Source: Trichobilharzia regenti (taxonomy: Eukaryota > Platyhelminthes > Trematoda > Strigeidida > Schistosomatidae). Taken from it: a DNA stretch of 64,000 nt. Positions 26,701-41,000 of this stretch are shown here, piece after piece; position 1 is the stretch's first letter, and each line of letters begins with the position of its first letter. Location of the stretch: positions 88,422,319 to 88,486,318 of the forward strand of contig OX235264.1 in NCBI GenBank assembly GCA_944472135.2, read 5' to 3'. The notes beneath the pieces were generated by a model, which was not told the origin of the DNA, searched no databases, and saw only the letters and a list, made by a program, of their open reading frames with translations. The translations under genes and the position numbers were made by a program.

Positions 26701-29700
26701 CTTTTATTCGTTTACGAAAATCTTCAGCCTTTTGTTGTTGTTGTTGATTGTTGTGATGATGGTGATGATAATTATGGTAATGATGATGAATAAGAAAGGT
26801 TGAAGAAGTCATGTGAGGATACTTATACACACACACACACACAAGCAAACACACATGCATTTAGATAATTACGTACGAATAGTAAGAAGATGAACTCACT
26901 AACAGTGATTCTCTCTTCGCTTTTACTGTCTTCAGGATCTTTTAATAATTATGATCAAGATTATAAGAATTGTATGTACATATATATTTTTCAGTCATAC
27001 GACTAATCTAGCATAGGCATAATTAAAAGGCTGTGGCAGTGGAAGAGCGCGCCTAATAATTGAACAGTTTAAATAATTAACCTTTTTTCCCCACTTTATA
27101 CAAAATTATTGTTTATACGACAACTACAGTTGTCTGTTGATGATTGCCCTGCTAACATGACCCCAATATATAATTATGAAGATAAACAACAATAATTCGA
27201 TCATTTGAAAAATACTGTTAATTAAAGGAGAAATATCCGTCTTCTTGGATAATTATTACGCTGTATGTAATTCATATAGGATGCCGTTAGTGAGTAGTGG
27301 TAGTAGCAATAGTAATAGCCTAAATCCGCCGATTAGCTGCATTTCTTAGCGGATTCAAATGACTAATCATTTTGATTGATTTCTAGATTAAATTTTTCTA
27401 TAAATTTTCGATGATCTCAAAAATAAAGAAAGATAAACTAGGTGGAAATAATTGCAAGATATTTTCAAAAAAAACGTGACAACTAGTCTGGATCCTTCAT
27501 ATGAACTGTGATCAAGATTTGATCGGATAGTTGCAAAATAATTGAGCGCTAAGTGAGAAGTAGACATTTATAAAAGTATATTTGTAAAATCTCAGAGAAA
27601 TTGAAATGATTAATTCCAACGTTTCGTTCGGCAATCTGGTCCGAACTTCTTCAGGGAGATTAATCGAAATTAACATAACAGAGGTTTATATATAAAAGGG
27701 ACATCTCTTATTCTTAAAAACTTTGTCCAGTCGTGAGCCATGCAACAGGTATCAACATGTATAATAAATAAATAGAATTGTATGTTTATATATAAAAGTA
27801 CATCTCTTGTTTTAAATTGTTTGTCCTGTCATGGCTCATGATTGGACAAAGTTTAAAAACAAAAGATGTTCCTTTTATATATAAATCTCTGTTATGTTAA
27901 TTTCGATTAATTTCCCTGAAAAAATTCGGACCAGATTGCCGAACGAAACGTTAGAATTAATCATTTCAATTTCGCTGAGATTTTGCAAATATAATTTTAT
28001 AAAAGTCTAAGTCTAGTTGCAGAGTTCTGTTATCATGAACCAGATAACTAATTTGGATAGCTTGATGTTGCGAGAAGCATATAAATTCATCCCAGTATCA
28101 TAACAAAAGCAGATACTCTGTTTTAATTGTCAATAGATGTTTATTGATTAAGAATTTATTACGGCAATTTGTCTAAGTCACAAAATACCTTTGGGAATTC
28201 TACGTAGTCTTGTATAGTATATGAGGCGATATTACCGGATTTAACTGAAAATAAAACTTGTGAACAAGAATAGTTAGTTGCGCAATAGATATTGGGTAAG
28301 CAGATGATGCAGTTACCGAAATTACGTTAAATTGCCCGGGTTATTACTTAGATTTATATGACTGTTACTAGTAGCAATTGAATGTTTGGTTTTCAGTCCA
28401 ATTCTGTTCAAATTTTTGATATACGTTTATGTTAGATTTACCTAAACTTCGCTATGATAGACAAATAGATATCACGCATTAGGACACTGGGATGAAACTG
28501 ACGCAGCAAAAGAAATCAAAAAGGTCTAGTATAAGGTATGTAAAGGAGAGCACAGAAAATGTCGTTATATTTTCTGCAAAGATGTATGTGGAAATAAAGT
28601 GTTGATGCATCGACGTTATCACGATCCTTTTATAGTCACAATGCATAAAGTTTCCAACAGTCTGCTTCACTCTATTGGAAGCTATTTGACCTGAAATACT
28701 ATGATTATGCATCTTTATATCATTATTATTCATTATGTTTCCTACAGTCCACTTCAGCTGATCACACAATTACCCATAAGCTGTCATCTTCTCCTCACAC
28801 GACCTCCGTCATGTAACCCTTAGAAACCCAACTTGCCATTTCCTATGGAGTTTTCACTGGAGGCTCTGGGGTGCGATGTTATTCGATGGTATCCTCAGCA
28901 TGTGCTCGATTCATCTCTATTTTCTTCTACATATTTGTTGAACAACAGGTTCTTAGTCGGTTTGTTACCAGAGTTTCTGCTGCTAATTCTTTCTGGATAT
29001 TTGAACTTCAGTATGGAACAAGCGAAGCTATTGATAAAAGTTTTAAGTCTGTTGAAGATGGTTCTCTCCGACTTATATCAAAGACCTGGATTAACAATGG
29101 TGTTGGAAATCTGACTTTCGTTCTTTACTACATGTGAGGCCTTTTCTACACTGATTTCAGAGCAATGAATATCTGTTTTGCCTTTTCAAAGTCTATGAAG
29201 TCATGGAAGAGATTTGACTGCCATCCTATGCTCTGTTGGATGATGATGCAAAACGTTGCAATTCGCCCCACACATGATTTCCTTTCCCTGAATCCAGCTT
29301 GTTCCGGCGGGTTGAGTTCTGCATCCAGTTCACCTTTTAGTCTCTCCAGGATGATGCAATTTCCTATTTTTCTTTGCGTAGACAACAGCATGGTTGTGCG
29401 CCAGTTCTTTCAGAGGTAGATCATCTATATAGTTTTGAGTAGTCCTAAAATTTAAAAAATATTCTGTTCCGAATTAGTATCTTATGGCTAAATGATATTG
29501 AGTTTGGAAAAGGTGAACTCATAGTTGCAGCATCGATAAAGCGAAAAATGATGGATATATCTTAATGAGAAGTTGAAAACCAGTAATCGACCTTTCGACG
29601 AAGCAAACTATCTTGGAAATAAAAAGTTATAATTACATAAGAGCCTGTTATCAGTGAATATAAATTCTTGACTGAAAGACTGAGAACAGCAAAAGGCAGT

Positions 29701-30251
29701 GAAAACAATTTCATATGCCTATTTATATACAAATACGCACACTTACATCTGCTGTGAGCATAGAGATTTTGTGTTCACGTGTACTAACTTGCTCTTTCAA
29801 AACATTTATATGATGATTTTGATCCTGTTGCTGTTTGTCAACCATTTCTAAACGGGACTGTAAAGTATACAGTTCACATTCTCGTTTAGATATCTCACCG
29901 TTCAGCATTTCAATCTAAATGTGAAAACAAACAAAATTAGAAGAAAAATAAATTTTCACTGAAATAGTATACAGTGATTTGAACAATCTCCAGTTTCCCA
30001 CTTTACACTGTATGCCAACTGTCTCTTATATATGAAGATTAACTACAGATTTAATTTATTTCTACCCAAGTGATCACAGTTAGTTTGAAATTATGACCCA
30101 GCGATTAAAAGTATAGTTTTTGGAGTACTATGTCTTCCTTTTAATCTGGATAGTTTAAACTAAGTCATGGTAACATCTAAAGCTAGAAATACCAAAAGCT
30201 TTCACAGGACCTATTAATTTATCATAGCAGAATAGCTGAGCAACGCCAGCT

Positions 30252-30307
<56 letters not shown>

Positions 30308-32010
30308 GAGTTAGAGTGAATAATTATTTAAAATGAGGACGAAACTATGAGATTATTCATTTCAAAGTAGTTGGTCCCCTGAGTAAATGCAAACCAAAGT
30401 AGCCAGTGGGAATCACCAAGGCCTCAAACATTGAAGTTTCAATAATGGTAGTAATATTTTCATGACGTGGGGTTACTAGCCCCTAGGTAAATCTTCCTTC
30501 TCTTCCAGGCTTGATAACAGCTAGTAAACTAGACGAGACTTAAGAGTATGTGGGTAGGGAGATGAATCTAGACCAGTCGTGTGACTGGTAAGCGGTCTAC
30601 CATTGGACCACAGATGTATAACTGGTTTTTGGATAAACATTTCAAAAATATCATTCTTTGAAGCCGTATAGCTTGATACGATAAGTCATTAAAAAAGGCA
30701 GAAGAGTTTTATTGATGAAGTAAATCAGTGGGCTAACACATTCATGATCAGTTGAGAAGGCAGAAAACAAACAGACAGTTGATTTGTTTTACTCAAAAGG
30801 GAAAATTATTTGCACAAAAATCCTCTCAATTATAGTGGAAATAATTTCGTAATTAAGTATCTTAGTTTGGCTACCCAAGCTGAATGTATCTGTGTAAACC
30901 ACTGATGATATTTTTGTCGAATGAGTGAAAAGACTGCGCATCATTTAAACCGCCTGGATATTTGCTAGCGAGCAATATTAGTCAGTATGAGCAGCTTCCA
31001 ACTGATCATATCGTGTCGCATGCATCTATATTGCATTCACTTAGTAGCTACCACTACATAAACACAGCGTCAAGCATTCTTGTTTACAGATGGGGATTAT
31101 AATGATGTATATATACCTTTACAAGCCTGTTGAGTTACACTATTTATGTGCACATTTCAAAGTTCTAATTCATTAATTCTTAGAAGTCAGTAGAAAGACG
31201 ACAATCTAAACGTTTTTGTATATCAACGGAACTCAGTTGGAAACTGAGATGAAAGATACCATATTCGTACTGGGATAATCCTATTAACAGTCACAGTAAG
31301 CTATATAGGAGAGCAGAGTGAACAATTTTTAGGGTAGAAACTCACTAATTTCTCTGGATAAAATACAGCTGTAAAGCTGGTCAGCTGAAATAAACGCCTA
31401 ATTGCCCGTGTGCTCATACCCAGACATTAGTACAGTTTTGCTATTTAGCCAGGAACGCAGTGCTAACAATACTTACTATAACGGTGGCTTCTGTTCACTG
31501 TCACATTGGCACCTCAGGAAATAATCATTATGTTCAGTGAGATGTGGAAATACAACCAGAATATAAAACCAGTGTCAACTTCTCAACGATAGTACAGGAA
31601 ATACATGTTTTGTATCTTAATATTGAAAACTAGAACGTTATCAGTTCATTGAATTATCATGTGCATGTCGACAAAGCCACATATTTATGTATTTCAACTA
31701 ATTGTATAACATATTCCAGTACTATAAGTTGCATGTCAGTGTCAAGTAGAAATAAGCTTACAGCGATTTATACGTCTACGGACAACAGTTTCTTTGTGAT
31801 ATTCTGATAGTTTGACAAGATTTCATTGATTTCACAGGTTTAATCATATGAAAAGTTATCATAGCCACAGGGGAATGTCAACAAACAATAGTTTCATATT
31901 AATTGAAGGGTCTTGAATAACATAGATAAACAAAATTTAAACTATATTATTCGAATTATACAGTGTGGATTCCAGCTGAAAATTAAAACTTATCTTCAAA
32001 CTAACTGCCA

Positions 32011-32077
<67 letters not shown>

Positions 32078-35000
32078 ATATTATATTATATATATATATA
32101 TATATAATCTAAGCAGTTGTCGCAACATCACTGACCTCTTAGCTTTAGAAATAGACTAAAACAATCCGAACATTGATTGGTCACCGAGAAGTAACTCCTG
32201 TCATGTATCTAATTCTTACTGTTGGCTTTTACTGAATTCTGTCGGTTAAGTTGGGAATGCGGTCAATAAACTTGCTTATTCTCCAATAAAATTCAGCACC
32301 AACATTAAGGACAAAACACATAGCATTGATTACTCTCAACTGACCAATCAGTGTATTTATTACAGTCCTAAAAGGGGACGACAGTCAGCCCAAATAACTT
32401 AGTGGTAATATCTATAACTGTAGCACTCGGTAACCTACGTTCGGATCTCTAATGGGAGGATCCTTTCCTTCCAGGCTGTCGATACTGTTTGTTGACAAGT
32501 CCTGATAAACATAAGACCTTGGTCCTAAGTTTTCTACCTCCAACACTAATACCATCCTCATGAGAATGTAACATGTGAATTTTAATATGGAAATAATCAC
32601 GAGAAGCTTCGAGGCATGAAGAATTCAGTGAGTGATTACTGTCTTTCTGTCTGGATTCAACATAGAACTTGGCACCGAAGTGCACCAGTTCGAGTTGCCA
32701 CCTTCCAAATAGCACACAGAGGTAGACAAGAAGATGAGTGAAGAGAATCAATACAGTCTGACAAGTATAAGAGTGAAACAGAATGGGTAATGGTAGAAAG
32801 GAATATGAAAGATTACAGAGACTGAATACATCTGCGCTGGCCATTGACAACGATTTTGAGCCATGTCACCTATTGTCTCCAGCCACCGATTCCTAGAGTC
32901 CCGAGGGCCCCAACCCGGGAGTCTGCATCTCCCTACCTGACCGACTCAGTTTAACTGTCAAGGTTTTCATGGATTGATGAGGCCATGTTTTTGTTTGGCC
33001 ACCACTTACTGTTTTTCAACCTGCACCTATATCAGCTGGTAATGAGCGTCGGGGAAGGCGATGGTTAGGCATGCGCACCACGTGACCGACCTAGCCATCT
33101 CAATCTATGTAACTTTATAGCCTTGTCGATTGATTTTCCCTCTTTACCCAACACTCCATACCGAACGTCAACATTACTTACCTTGTGAAACCACCTAACG
33201 TGAGACAGAGATCGCAGACATCTATGATCGAAAGCAGTCAACCTTTTCATGTCTTCAACGCGTATTGGCCATGTTTCAGAGCCATAGACAAGGACGGAGC
33301 GAACTGCTGGGCAGTACACACGTCCCTTGGTTGATAGCCGGATGTCACGCCTACGCCAGAGATGGTGTAAGTCAGCGAAAGCAGCTCGAGCTTTTTGGAT
33401 CCTTGCTGAGATTTCATCGCCAATCAGTCCGTTGGTGCAAATACTACTTCCCAAATAGGTGAATTGGTCAACATGTTCTATCACTTCACTCCCTATCACT
33501 AAGTTAGGGGTTGACGGGGTCCAGTCCTGTAGCAGCATCTTACATTTTGCAGGGGCGAATCGCATGCCAAACATACGAAGGTTGTTGCTCAAGGTGTTCA
33601 GAAGACTCTGCATTTTGTCAGCATCCTCCCCTAACAGGACTATGTCATCTGCATATTCTAAATCCATAAGGCTATTCCCTGGTGAGTGATTACTGATAGA
33701 TTCGAATGTACCCAACGCCATCCCAATACCTGCAAGTCATTGATTCTACACTGAGGTATTAAGGACTACTATGCGTTCTACTGGGTTGTTTAGACAGAAA
33801 GCAACCATAAAATAACGGTATGTACAGAGTAAATTAAACTTCAATTGTACCATAAAGTATTTCTGTGATATCTTAAAACTTATGTGATAAGGAATAAAAA
33901 TGAATAACAGTAATAATTAGATAACGGGAGGTAGTCAGTTCTATTACACTTTGATTTTATTTTGTAAAAAGAAATTCATTTCAAAACAAGAAGTCATATG
34001 TTTTTTCTTCCCAGTCGATATTGTAATCAATTGGATTATTTCCTCTTTCTCATATCGTAATTCCCACCCCCCCACCCCGCCTCCCTAACACGCAAATACG
34101 TCTATCTCCTTCTCTCTCTCTCTTTCTACACTCCTTTCTTTTCCATTGGATTATTTATTACTTGATAGAACAACAAACAGATGAGAGAATGGAAGAAGAA
34201 GTAGCAGAAAGCCCATCTAAATATGATATACCGTATAGTGGCGAATAAATTACAAATTTTTTTATTTCCATATTGTCACTGTGTTAGTTCAGAAAGTTTG
34301 TCAAAATGCTGGTGAACACGACTGTTTGTATGTCGATTTTCTAAGAAAAATTTTACAATTATACTATAACTTAACTTGAGGCTACATTGATGATTTTCTA
34401 ATTAATCAATATCTGTTGAGCTAGTTATTTGGGCCACACATAAGCTGAATAAGCATTAATATCGTTTGTAAAATACTAATGCTATAATGTTTACTTCAGT
34501 GAATGGCTTATATCAGATTAACACACACAGAGAGAGAGAGAGCAGTTTATAAGGGAAAAATTTGAAAACAAACAATTTATTTTTCAGTACAGATTTGCAT
34601 ATCCTCCATACAACATCAGTCATGACAATAGACAAAATGAGTTCACTTGCTGAAAAAAACTATACCTACGCTCTGTTTTTTAAATTAGGTCTGCTCTCCT
34701 CGCCTTTGAGATTCATATTTCGAGTTCCTTTTTCTATTGTCGCGCACCCTTCCTGCCAACGAAATATGAAACTTTACCTTGATATCATGAGCTTACTACA
34801 CTAACCATTCATTTTGCTTTCCTTAGTGGCTTCACCTTATTATTGCCTTTATCGTTGCATGGCAAATATCAATGTTCCTTATTTTATTATTAAACCAAAG
34901 AAAGGAAGTGGAACGATAATCAAAGTTTTATTTCATCGAAAACCAAGATACTTTGATATCATGATGTAATTTATTTTTTTTTTGGTCAGAATTGTTTTAT

Positions 35001-38000
35001 AAAAAAAGGTTCATGTTTCCTTCACCGATCGAAATAATGCAAAAAGTTCTTCCATTTTAAATTAGTTTTTTTTATCTGGCACAATAGTGCAATGTAATAT
35101 ATGATAATAGTGTTATATATGCTATATAATGCCGCGCCAAATAAACTTATCAAATATGGAAATATGTTTCGCCATAGTGCTTGAATTTTACTCCAATATT
35201 TTTTTACACCAATAAAAGTCATCGAATATCAATCTGTTTATCTTTCGTGGTGTTCTATCGCTTGGTCACCTATATGGTACAATTTGGGTATGATAGTGCA
35301 TGCTGTATCCTTAATTACATCACAAGCCACACGTTCACTTCTCAAGTAGATGCCATATCTCTGTGTTTCTACTCCTGAATAATTACGTCATTGTAATGAG
35401 ACCTTGACATTTACAAACCTTTTTTCCTTCACGTTCCCAGTGGAACATAGGGCTTCAAGCTAGTGGCTTGAAGTTTCTGTAGCAGTGTTTTTATTGTTAA
35501 TGATGAGGTTGCTAGCGGCATGCCCAATCTTTCCTCTTTACCAGCATTATTTCTGGCTCAGCGAGGTAAAGGAGTTCGTCGGCTGGGTATCGAACTCCAG
35601 ACCATGTGCATGGTCGGCTAGCGTGCTAACCTCTGTACCACCGACGCTACAAACCTTAATTTGGCTCTTTCATTTCAATCTCTTCCTGTCAAACCCTTTA
35701 TATCTACATATATACATACAATTTTCGAATACCAAGTTGCAAAAGTTCTTATACTTTAGCTCCTCTTTAAGCTCTAGACTTTGCTATAACAGTTTCCTGT
35801 GAGGTACGACAGAGGGTGATAGGTGACCTTGTAGCAGTAGCTATACTGTAAATACTCAATGTTCGAACAGTAACAAAATTACTACAACACACGTATATTC
35901 GTGCTGCAATAACTATGTTTTCCCACTGACTTTTGAGTATTTTATTATGAATACTTCATTACCAAGGGTTGTTACTACCCTCTTTCATAAAAAAATTGTT
36001 AATAAATCCGGTTGTACAGCTTAGTGAATGAAGTCGCCGATAAATAGCCTTTCGTCCGAATTACTTGTTTTGTTTTCAGTCTTGTACCACTCAGAACAGT
36101 TTATTCGCAGCTGTGAAAATGAGATGACATTTCCATGAAATGTCATCAAATTTCATTCAGTACTAAAGAGGGATATTTCTTTTCCTAACGTAAGTGCGTA
36201 GGTGGCACAGTGGTTAGGACTCTCGCCGACCATCCACATGGTCCGAAGTTCGATCTCCTGCCGACGTACGCCTGATATCTATGGTCGGCCTGAAAAATTT
36301 GGGCTACCGATATCCAAGCTCAAAATTCCATACTTGTACCAAAATACGTTGTGGAATCACGCTGTAAATAAAAAAGTGATGCTGAAATGTTCGGATTTTT
36401 ATACTGTGATCACAGCTGTGAATATATATCTATTAGGTAGACATGTGAGATAGAAATTAAGGTTTCGTTATAAAATAAGCAGCTTTAATAGGACAAAGGA
36501 ATGATTCCTTTTTTCTACAATATCATATTTACCTTTATCTGGATGTCTGAAATTAGCGATACGAGTGGCAGGTTATTTTTCCAAACTCACTGTCGTTTTT
36601 ATACAGTGTTGATATAATCTAAGGCTGAAAGCTTGCAATAAGCATAAAAGACAGTTGACTGACTACACAAAACCAATGACAGAATACTCGCCAATCCCAC
36701 ACATGATTCAGGCTCTGTTCCCGCCGACGCGCACAAAAACCTCGCTTAGCTGATTGTGGACCTGGTAATGAGGAGAAGTTGAGCGTGCGACTAGCAACTC
36801 CACCACCGCTACTGAAACTTCAAAGCACACGTTTGGAACCCTATGTTCCACTCGTAAAGCAAGGGAATGAAGAAGAATTATCAGCCAGTCTTAATCACGA
36901 TGGATATCCATGATTCGACACAGTGGATACTGACGACGAATAAAACGAGAGAGAAGGTAGGAACTATCCAGTGCTGCCTAATATTTAATGGTTATTTAAC
37001 TGTTCTTGGTCACAGAAAAAAATGTATACCTTAAATTACAGGTGGAACGGATAAAGATGTCAAAGTCAAAATCACAAAGACAAGATACGTTTCCATCAAC
37101 CTGAAACCAGTTTGGAAATCTTCTGCACTCAGCTAGCACAAAAAACAAGATCCGGGTTTTCAACACCAATGTCAAGTCGGTACTTCTATATGGGTCAGAA
37201 ACTTGCACTGCGTGTAAAGGAAAGGATTTCCAACAAGCTATCGCAGACTTTTATCAACAGCTGCCCCTCCCCACTCACTGGCTCCATACAGAAGATCGAA
37301 TGGCCGGCCAGAAAGAATTAGTAACAGAAAGTGTATGAACAAACCAACCAAGAGCCAATAGCTTAACAAATATGTGGGAGAAAATTGAGATGAGTCGGGC
37401 ATACATTCAGGAGGTCGTCGAATGACGTCACGCTCAATGTGGGCCATCACTGGAGTGGAATCACGATGGGAAGTGACACGAGGGCCATCCCAAAGTGACA
37501 TGGAGGAGATCGCGCGAAGAGGAGATGAGATATTATGGGCAATCGTGTGGCTTACCAGTTGAAGAGGACAGTAGAAAATATGACGAAGTGGAGATGTGTT
37601 GTTGAAGCCCTATGTTCCACTCGGAACCCAAAGGAATAATAATAATGTAATAAAAAACTCGGTCAAATCCTAAAAACTCAACTTTAATGTGTGGTTCCAG
37701 TGACTGCAGGATATGCATCACTTTAACTGAAAATATCCTAAATTATTTTAGATCCAATTCACATATGATGTATCTCCGAGTTCTAAACAATGCCTTTTTA
37801 GTTGGTTCTTGTTAGCATACCACAGCAATCGATTACAATATAGATTTTAAATATTGGAAATGACGTCATGCAGCAAATTATCAACTTGAATTGCTAGATT
37901 CAGTGGTTTGAAAAATATGTATGCAGTGTGTATATGAATATGATATCCACTACTGTTTGAAATTTGTCTTTCTCAATCAAAATAAAAAACAAAACAAAAG

Positions 38001-41000
38001 CCAATATAATCAAAACAATTTTGCCATTTGTTTTCCTAAGCATTCTCACTGGGAAATACAAATTTCTAACAGTAATAAACTGAAATGGTTTTATTCAGCA
38101 AGGTATGAAAACGAAAGTTGCCATCATCTTAATACTGGAAACTAGAAAGTAGTATGTATGCAAGTTAGCACAAAAAGGCAAACAGTGAGAACAGTATTAA
38201 CACAAATTCACTACTCACCTTAGATTTTAAAATACGTTCGTTACTTCGAAATACTTGTAATGTTTTATCCAAATCATCAATTCCACTGCTGGTAGATGTA
38301 TTCGGTGTAATGAGACCATCATCTCGAAGACGAGTAATTTCATCTTCTAAAAGGCGTATTTCATTCTCTAATGTTAGAATTTTTGATTCCTTTTGAAAGA
38401 GAAATATTTAGAAGAATGACAGAAGAAAATAAAAGTTCAGTTAATAAATTGTTATATATAAATGTAATTACAATTCTGAGTTGTTTTTTTATTCCTTTAC
38501 GTTCCAGTGGAACCTAGACCTTCAAGCTGGAGTCTTGAAGTTTCGGTATCTGTGGTATTTATTTCTACGGGATGAAGTTGCTAGCTTCATGCCCAGCCTT
38601 CCCTCTTTACTAGTTTTATTAGTGGCTTAGCAATGTAAAGGAGTGTATCAGTGGCCAGGGATCGAACCCTGGACGACATAAGGCATTGTTGGCGAGCATT
38701 CTACGACTGTGCCACCAACGCACAGGATTCTGAGTTTATTAGAAGGAATTGCGATGAAAATATTAGAAGAAGGTGATCAACGGAAGAAAAGGTCTTTCTT
38801 TGAGTCACATTCGTTGTTAATGTGATGGCTTAATAAGACATAAACAAAAGATGAAGGAGAACAACATAATCTCAGACATTCGAATTAGCTCTGTTCAACT
38901 TTAAAAATTTTGTCTGTACCCCTAATCTTTCAATACAACTAATAATTCTTTGTATTATTTGATGAATGACGTCTGGAACACAATTTATTGTTCATAATCA
39001 CGTCATATGCTTATGAACAATAAATCGCATACGAGATGTCATTGAGTAAATAATATTTATTTCACTATAATATCACATTTCAAAAGAAACAAACTAATGG
39101 TGATTTTTAAATCACTTTCTTTGGTATTCATTGAATACTCCTTCAAAATATTTTTAGACTGAAAGTTTGGTGACAAGGAATAGCGTGTTGTAAAGGTAGA
39201 CCAAATAGGTTTCATGAAATTCAAGAAAAACATGAAAACACTTGACAGTGAATAGAATTTGATGTTACTTTTAAAAAGTTGAGATATGAAAGAAAATTTC
39301 CTTCAGTATAAGGAATCGTCATCATTGAATAATAATCTGTTGAATTGCCTTTTTGACGTTCAAAACAACGAGTGAAGGGTTAGATTTTCCTTGAGAATAC
39401 TATTACTCTGATGAAAATACGCTCAACTAATTAATTAATGAGTCTTAAATAGAGAGATATGCACCTTTTAGCTTTTGATACTGTTATCAAATAAATAATA
39501 TCACATCATATTATTATTAACGTTCTCTTGAGTTCAGATTGAAACATAGGGCTTCAACAACACATCTCCACTTTGTTCTCTCTTCTGTCGTCCTCTTCAT
39601 CTGGATCCACGACTGCCCAAACTCTCTCATCTCTTTCTCACACGTTCTCCTCCATGTCACTTTGGGACGACCCTCGTGTCACTTCCCGTCGTGATTCCAC
39701 TCCAGTGATGGCCCACATTGAGCGTGACGTCATTCGGCGACCTCCTGAATGTATGCCCGACTCATCTCAATTTTCTCCCACATATTTGTTAAGCTATTGG
39801 CTCTTGGTTGGTTTGTTCACACACTTTCTGTTACTGATTCTTTCTGGCTGGCCATTCCACCTTCGGAATGGAGCCAGTGAGTGGGGAGGGGAAGCTGTTG
39901 ATAAAAGTTTGTGGTAGCCTGTTAGAAATCCTTTCCGTTACACGCATTGTAAGTTTCTGACCCATATAGAAGTACCGAGTTGACATTGGTATTGAAAACC
40001 CGGATCTTGTTTTTTGTGCTAGCTGAGTGCAGAAGATTTCCAAACTGGTTTCAGGTTGATGGAAACGTATCTTGTCTTTGCGATTCTGACTTTGACATCT
40101 TCATCCGTTCTAACTGCCTGTAGAGGTGACCTGTGTTAAATCTCTCCTGTTGGTGGTGATTGGTGCTGGTACATTACTGTATTCTGTAAAAGCTTTACAA
40201 CCTGGATAGGTTTTAGGTCAATGCTACAGTGACGTAGTGAATGGACTTAAGAGTTTTTCAGGATTTATCTTGTGAATATCAACAAATTTCACTTGTGCAG
40301 GGAAAGTATTCAATGACTCATTGTATTGTATCAATCATGCTGAACGAACAAGAGAAATAAACGATGGAAGATGTGATCATTCATTTAAATTACTCTTAGG
40401 ACAGATAAACGCGCAAAATGTACCTACGAAAGTCTTCAGGAAACATTTAGCTATCCAATGTGAATATTTTTGAGAAAAAACATAGTTAGTAGTTAGTTTC
40501 AGGAAGAAACGTTTTCACTAAATAAAATGATTTATCCCAGAGATTTTTTATGCTTTGTATCATATTGGTGACATGTAAAGAAAACTAAGTGATTTTATGC
40601 AACACGTGGCTTCCTATGCTTGAATTCTACAGTAGATAAGTCTATCAACTGTCAGTTATCTGCCACGGAGTTCTGACAGTGATGTAAGATAATTTAAATG
40701 TTTTCCTATAAAAGCTATTATGGATAAGATTTGAAGAGGAAATAAATTGCCACAGTGGTGCAGCTGTTTCATGAAAGTGTATATTGACAAAGATGAAACC
40801 TAGGACAAACGGAACTTCTTCTAAATTAGCTCTGAATACTTAACAATGGATTTGATAAACTGTCGTCAGCTGACTTGGAAATGACATTGAAATGGGTCGT
40901 TATATATGTATTTCCCTGATATGCTGGAATATACATCACTGAAAATAATTACGAATGTAATTTTAAACATAAGTCTGAAAATTGTGGTAAATGGCGTTCT

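Larger units (their letters stand above)
27495..28010. mobile_element. Foldback made of Penelope terminal repeats only
   Basis: Arms about 27545-27745 and 27815-28005 are inverted copies, joined by a short centre. Each arm carries the terminal repeat seen at 57093-57445 and 60105-60527 (AACGTTTCGTTCGGCAATCT, TCTGTTATGTTAATTTCGAT). The left arm extends with GATCAAGATTTGATCGGATA, the outermost part of the complete element's right end. There is no open reading frame. It is a non-autonomous derivative, or what remains after loss of the centre. Confidence 0.8.
29915..32380. other. Intron 4, distal part
   Basis: Holds two long TA microsatellites and a weak tRNA-like segment near 30540-30615 (reverse strand TGGTCCAATGGTAGACCGCT). 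Otherwise nothing recognised, and no extra ERC exon was found. Confidence 0.4.

Noticed and set aside
28833..29137. Overlapping plus-strand frames of about 90 codons
   Set aside because: Antisense to the minus-strand LINE remnant at 28745-29425.
31913..32107. 64-codon open frame rich in Tyr and Ile
   Set aside because: Produced by an AT microsatellite.
39573..39917. 114-codon plus-strand open frame
   Set aside because: Antisense to a LINE 3' region; the same antisense frame appears at 37238-37501.
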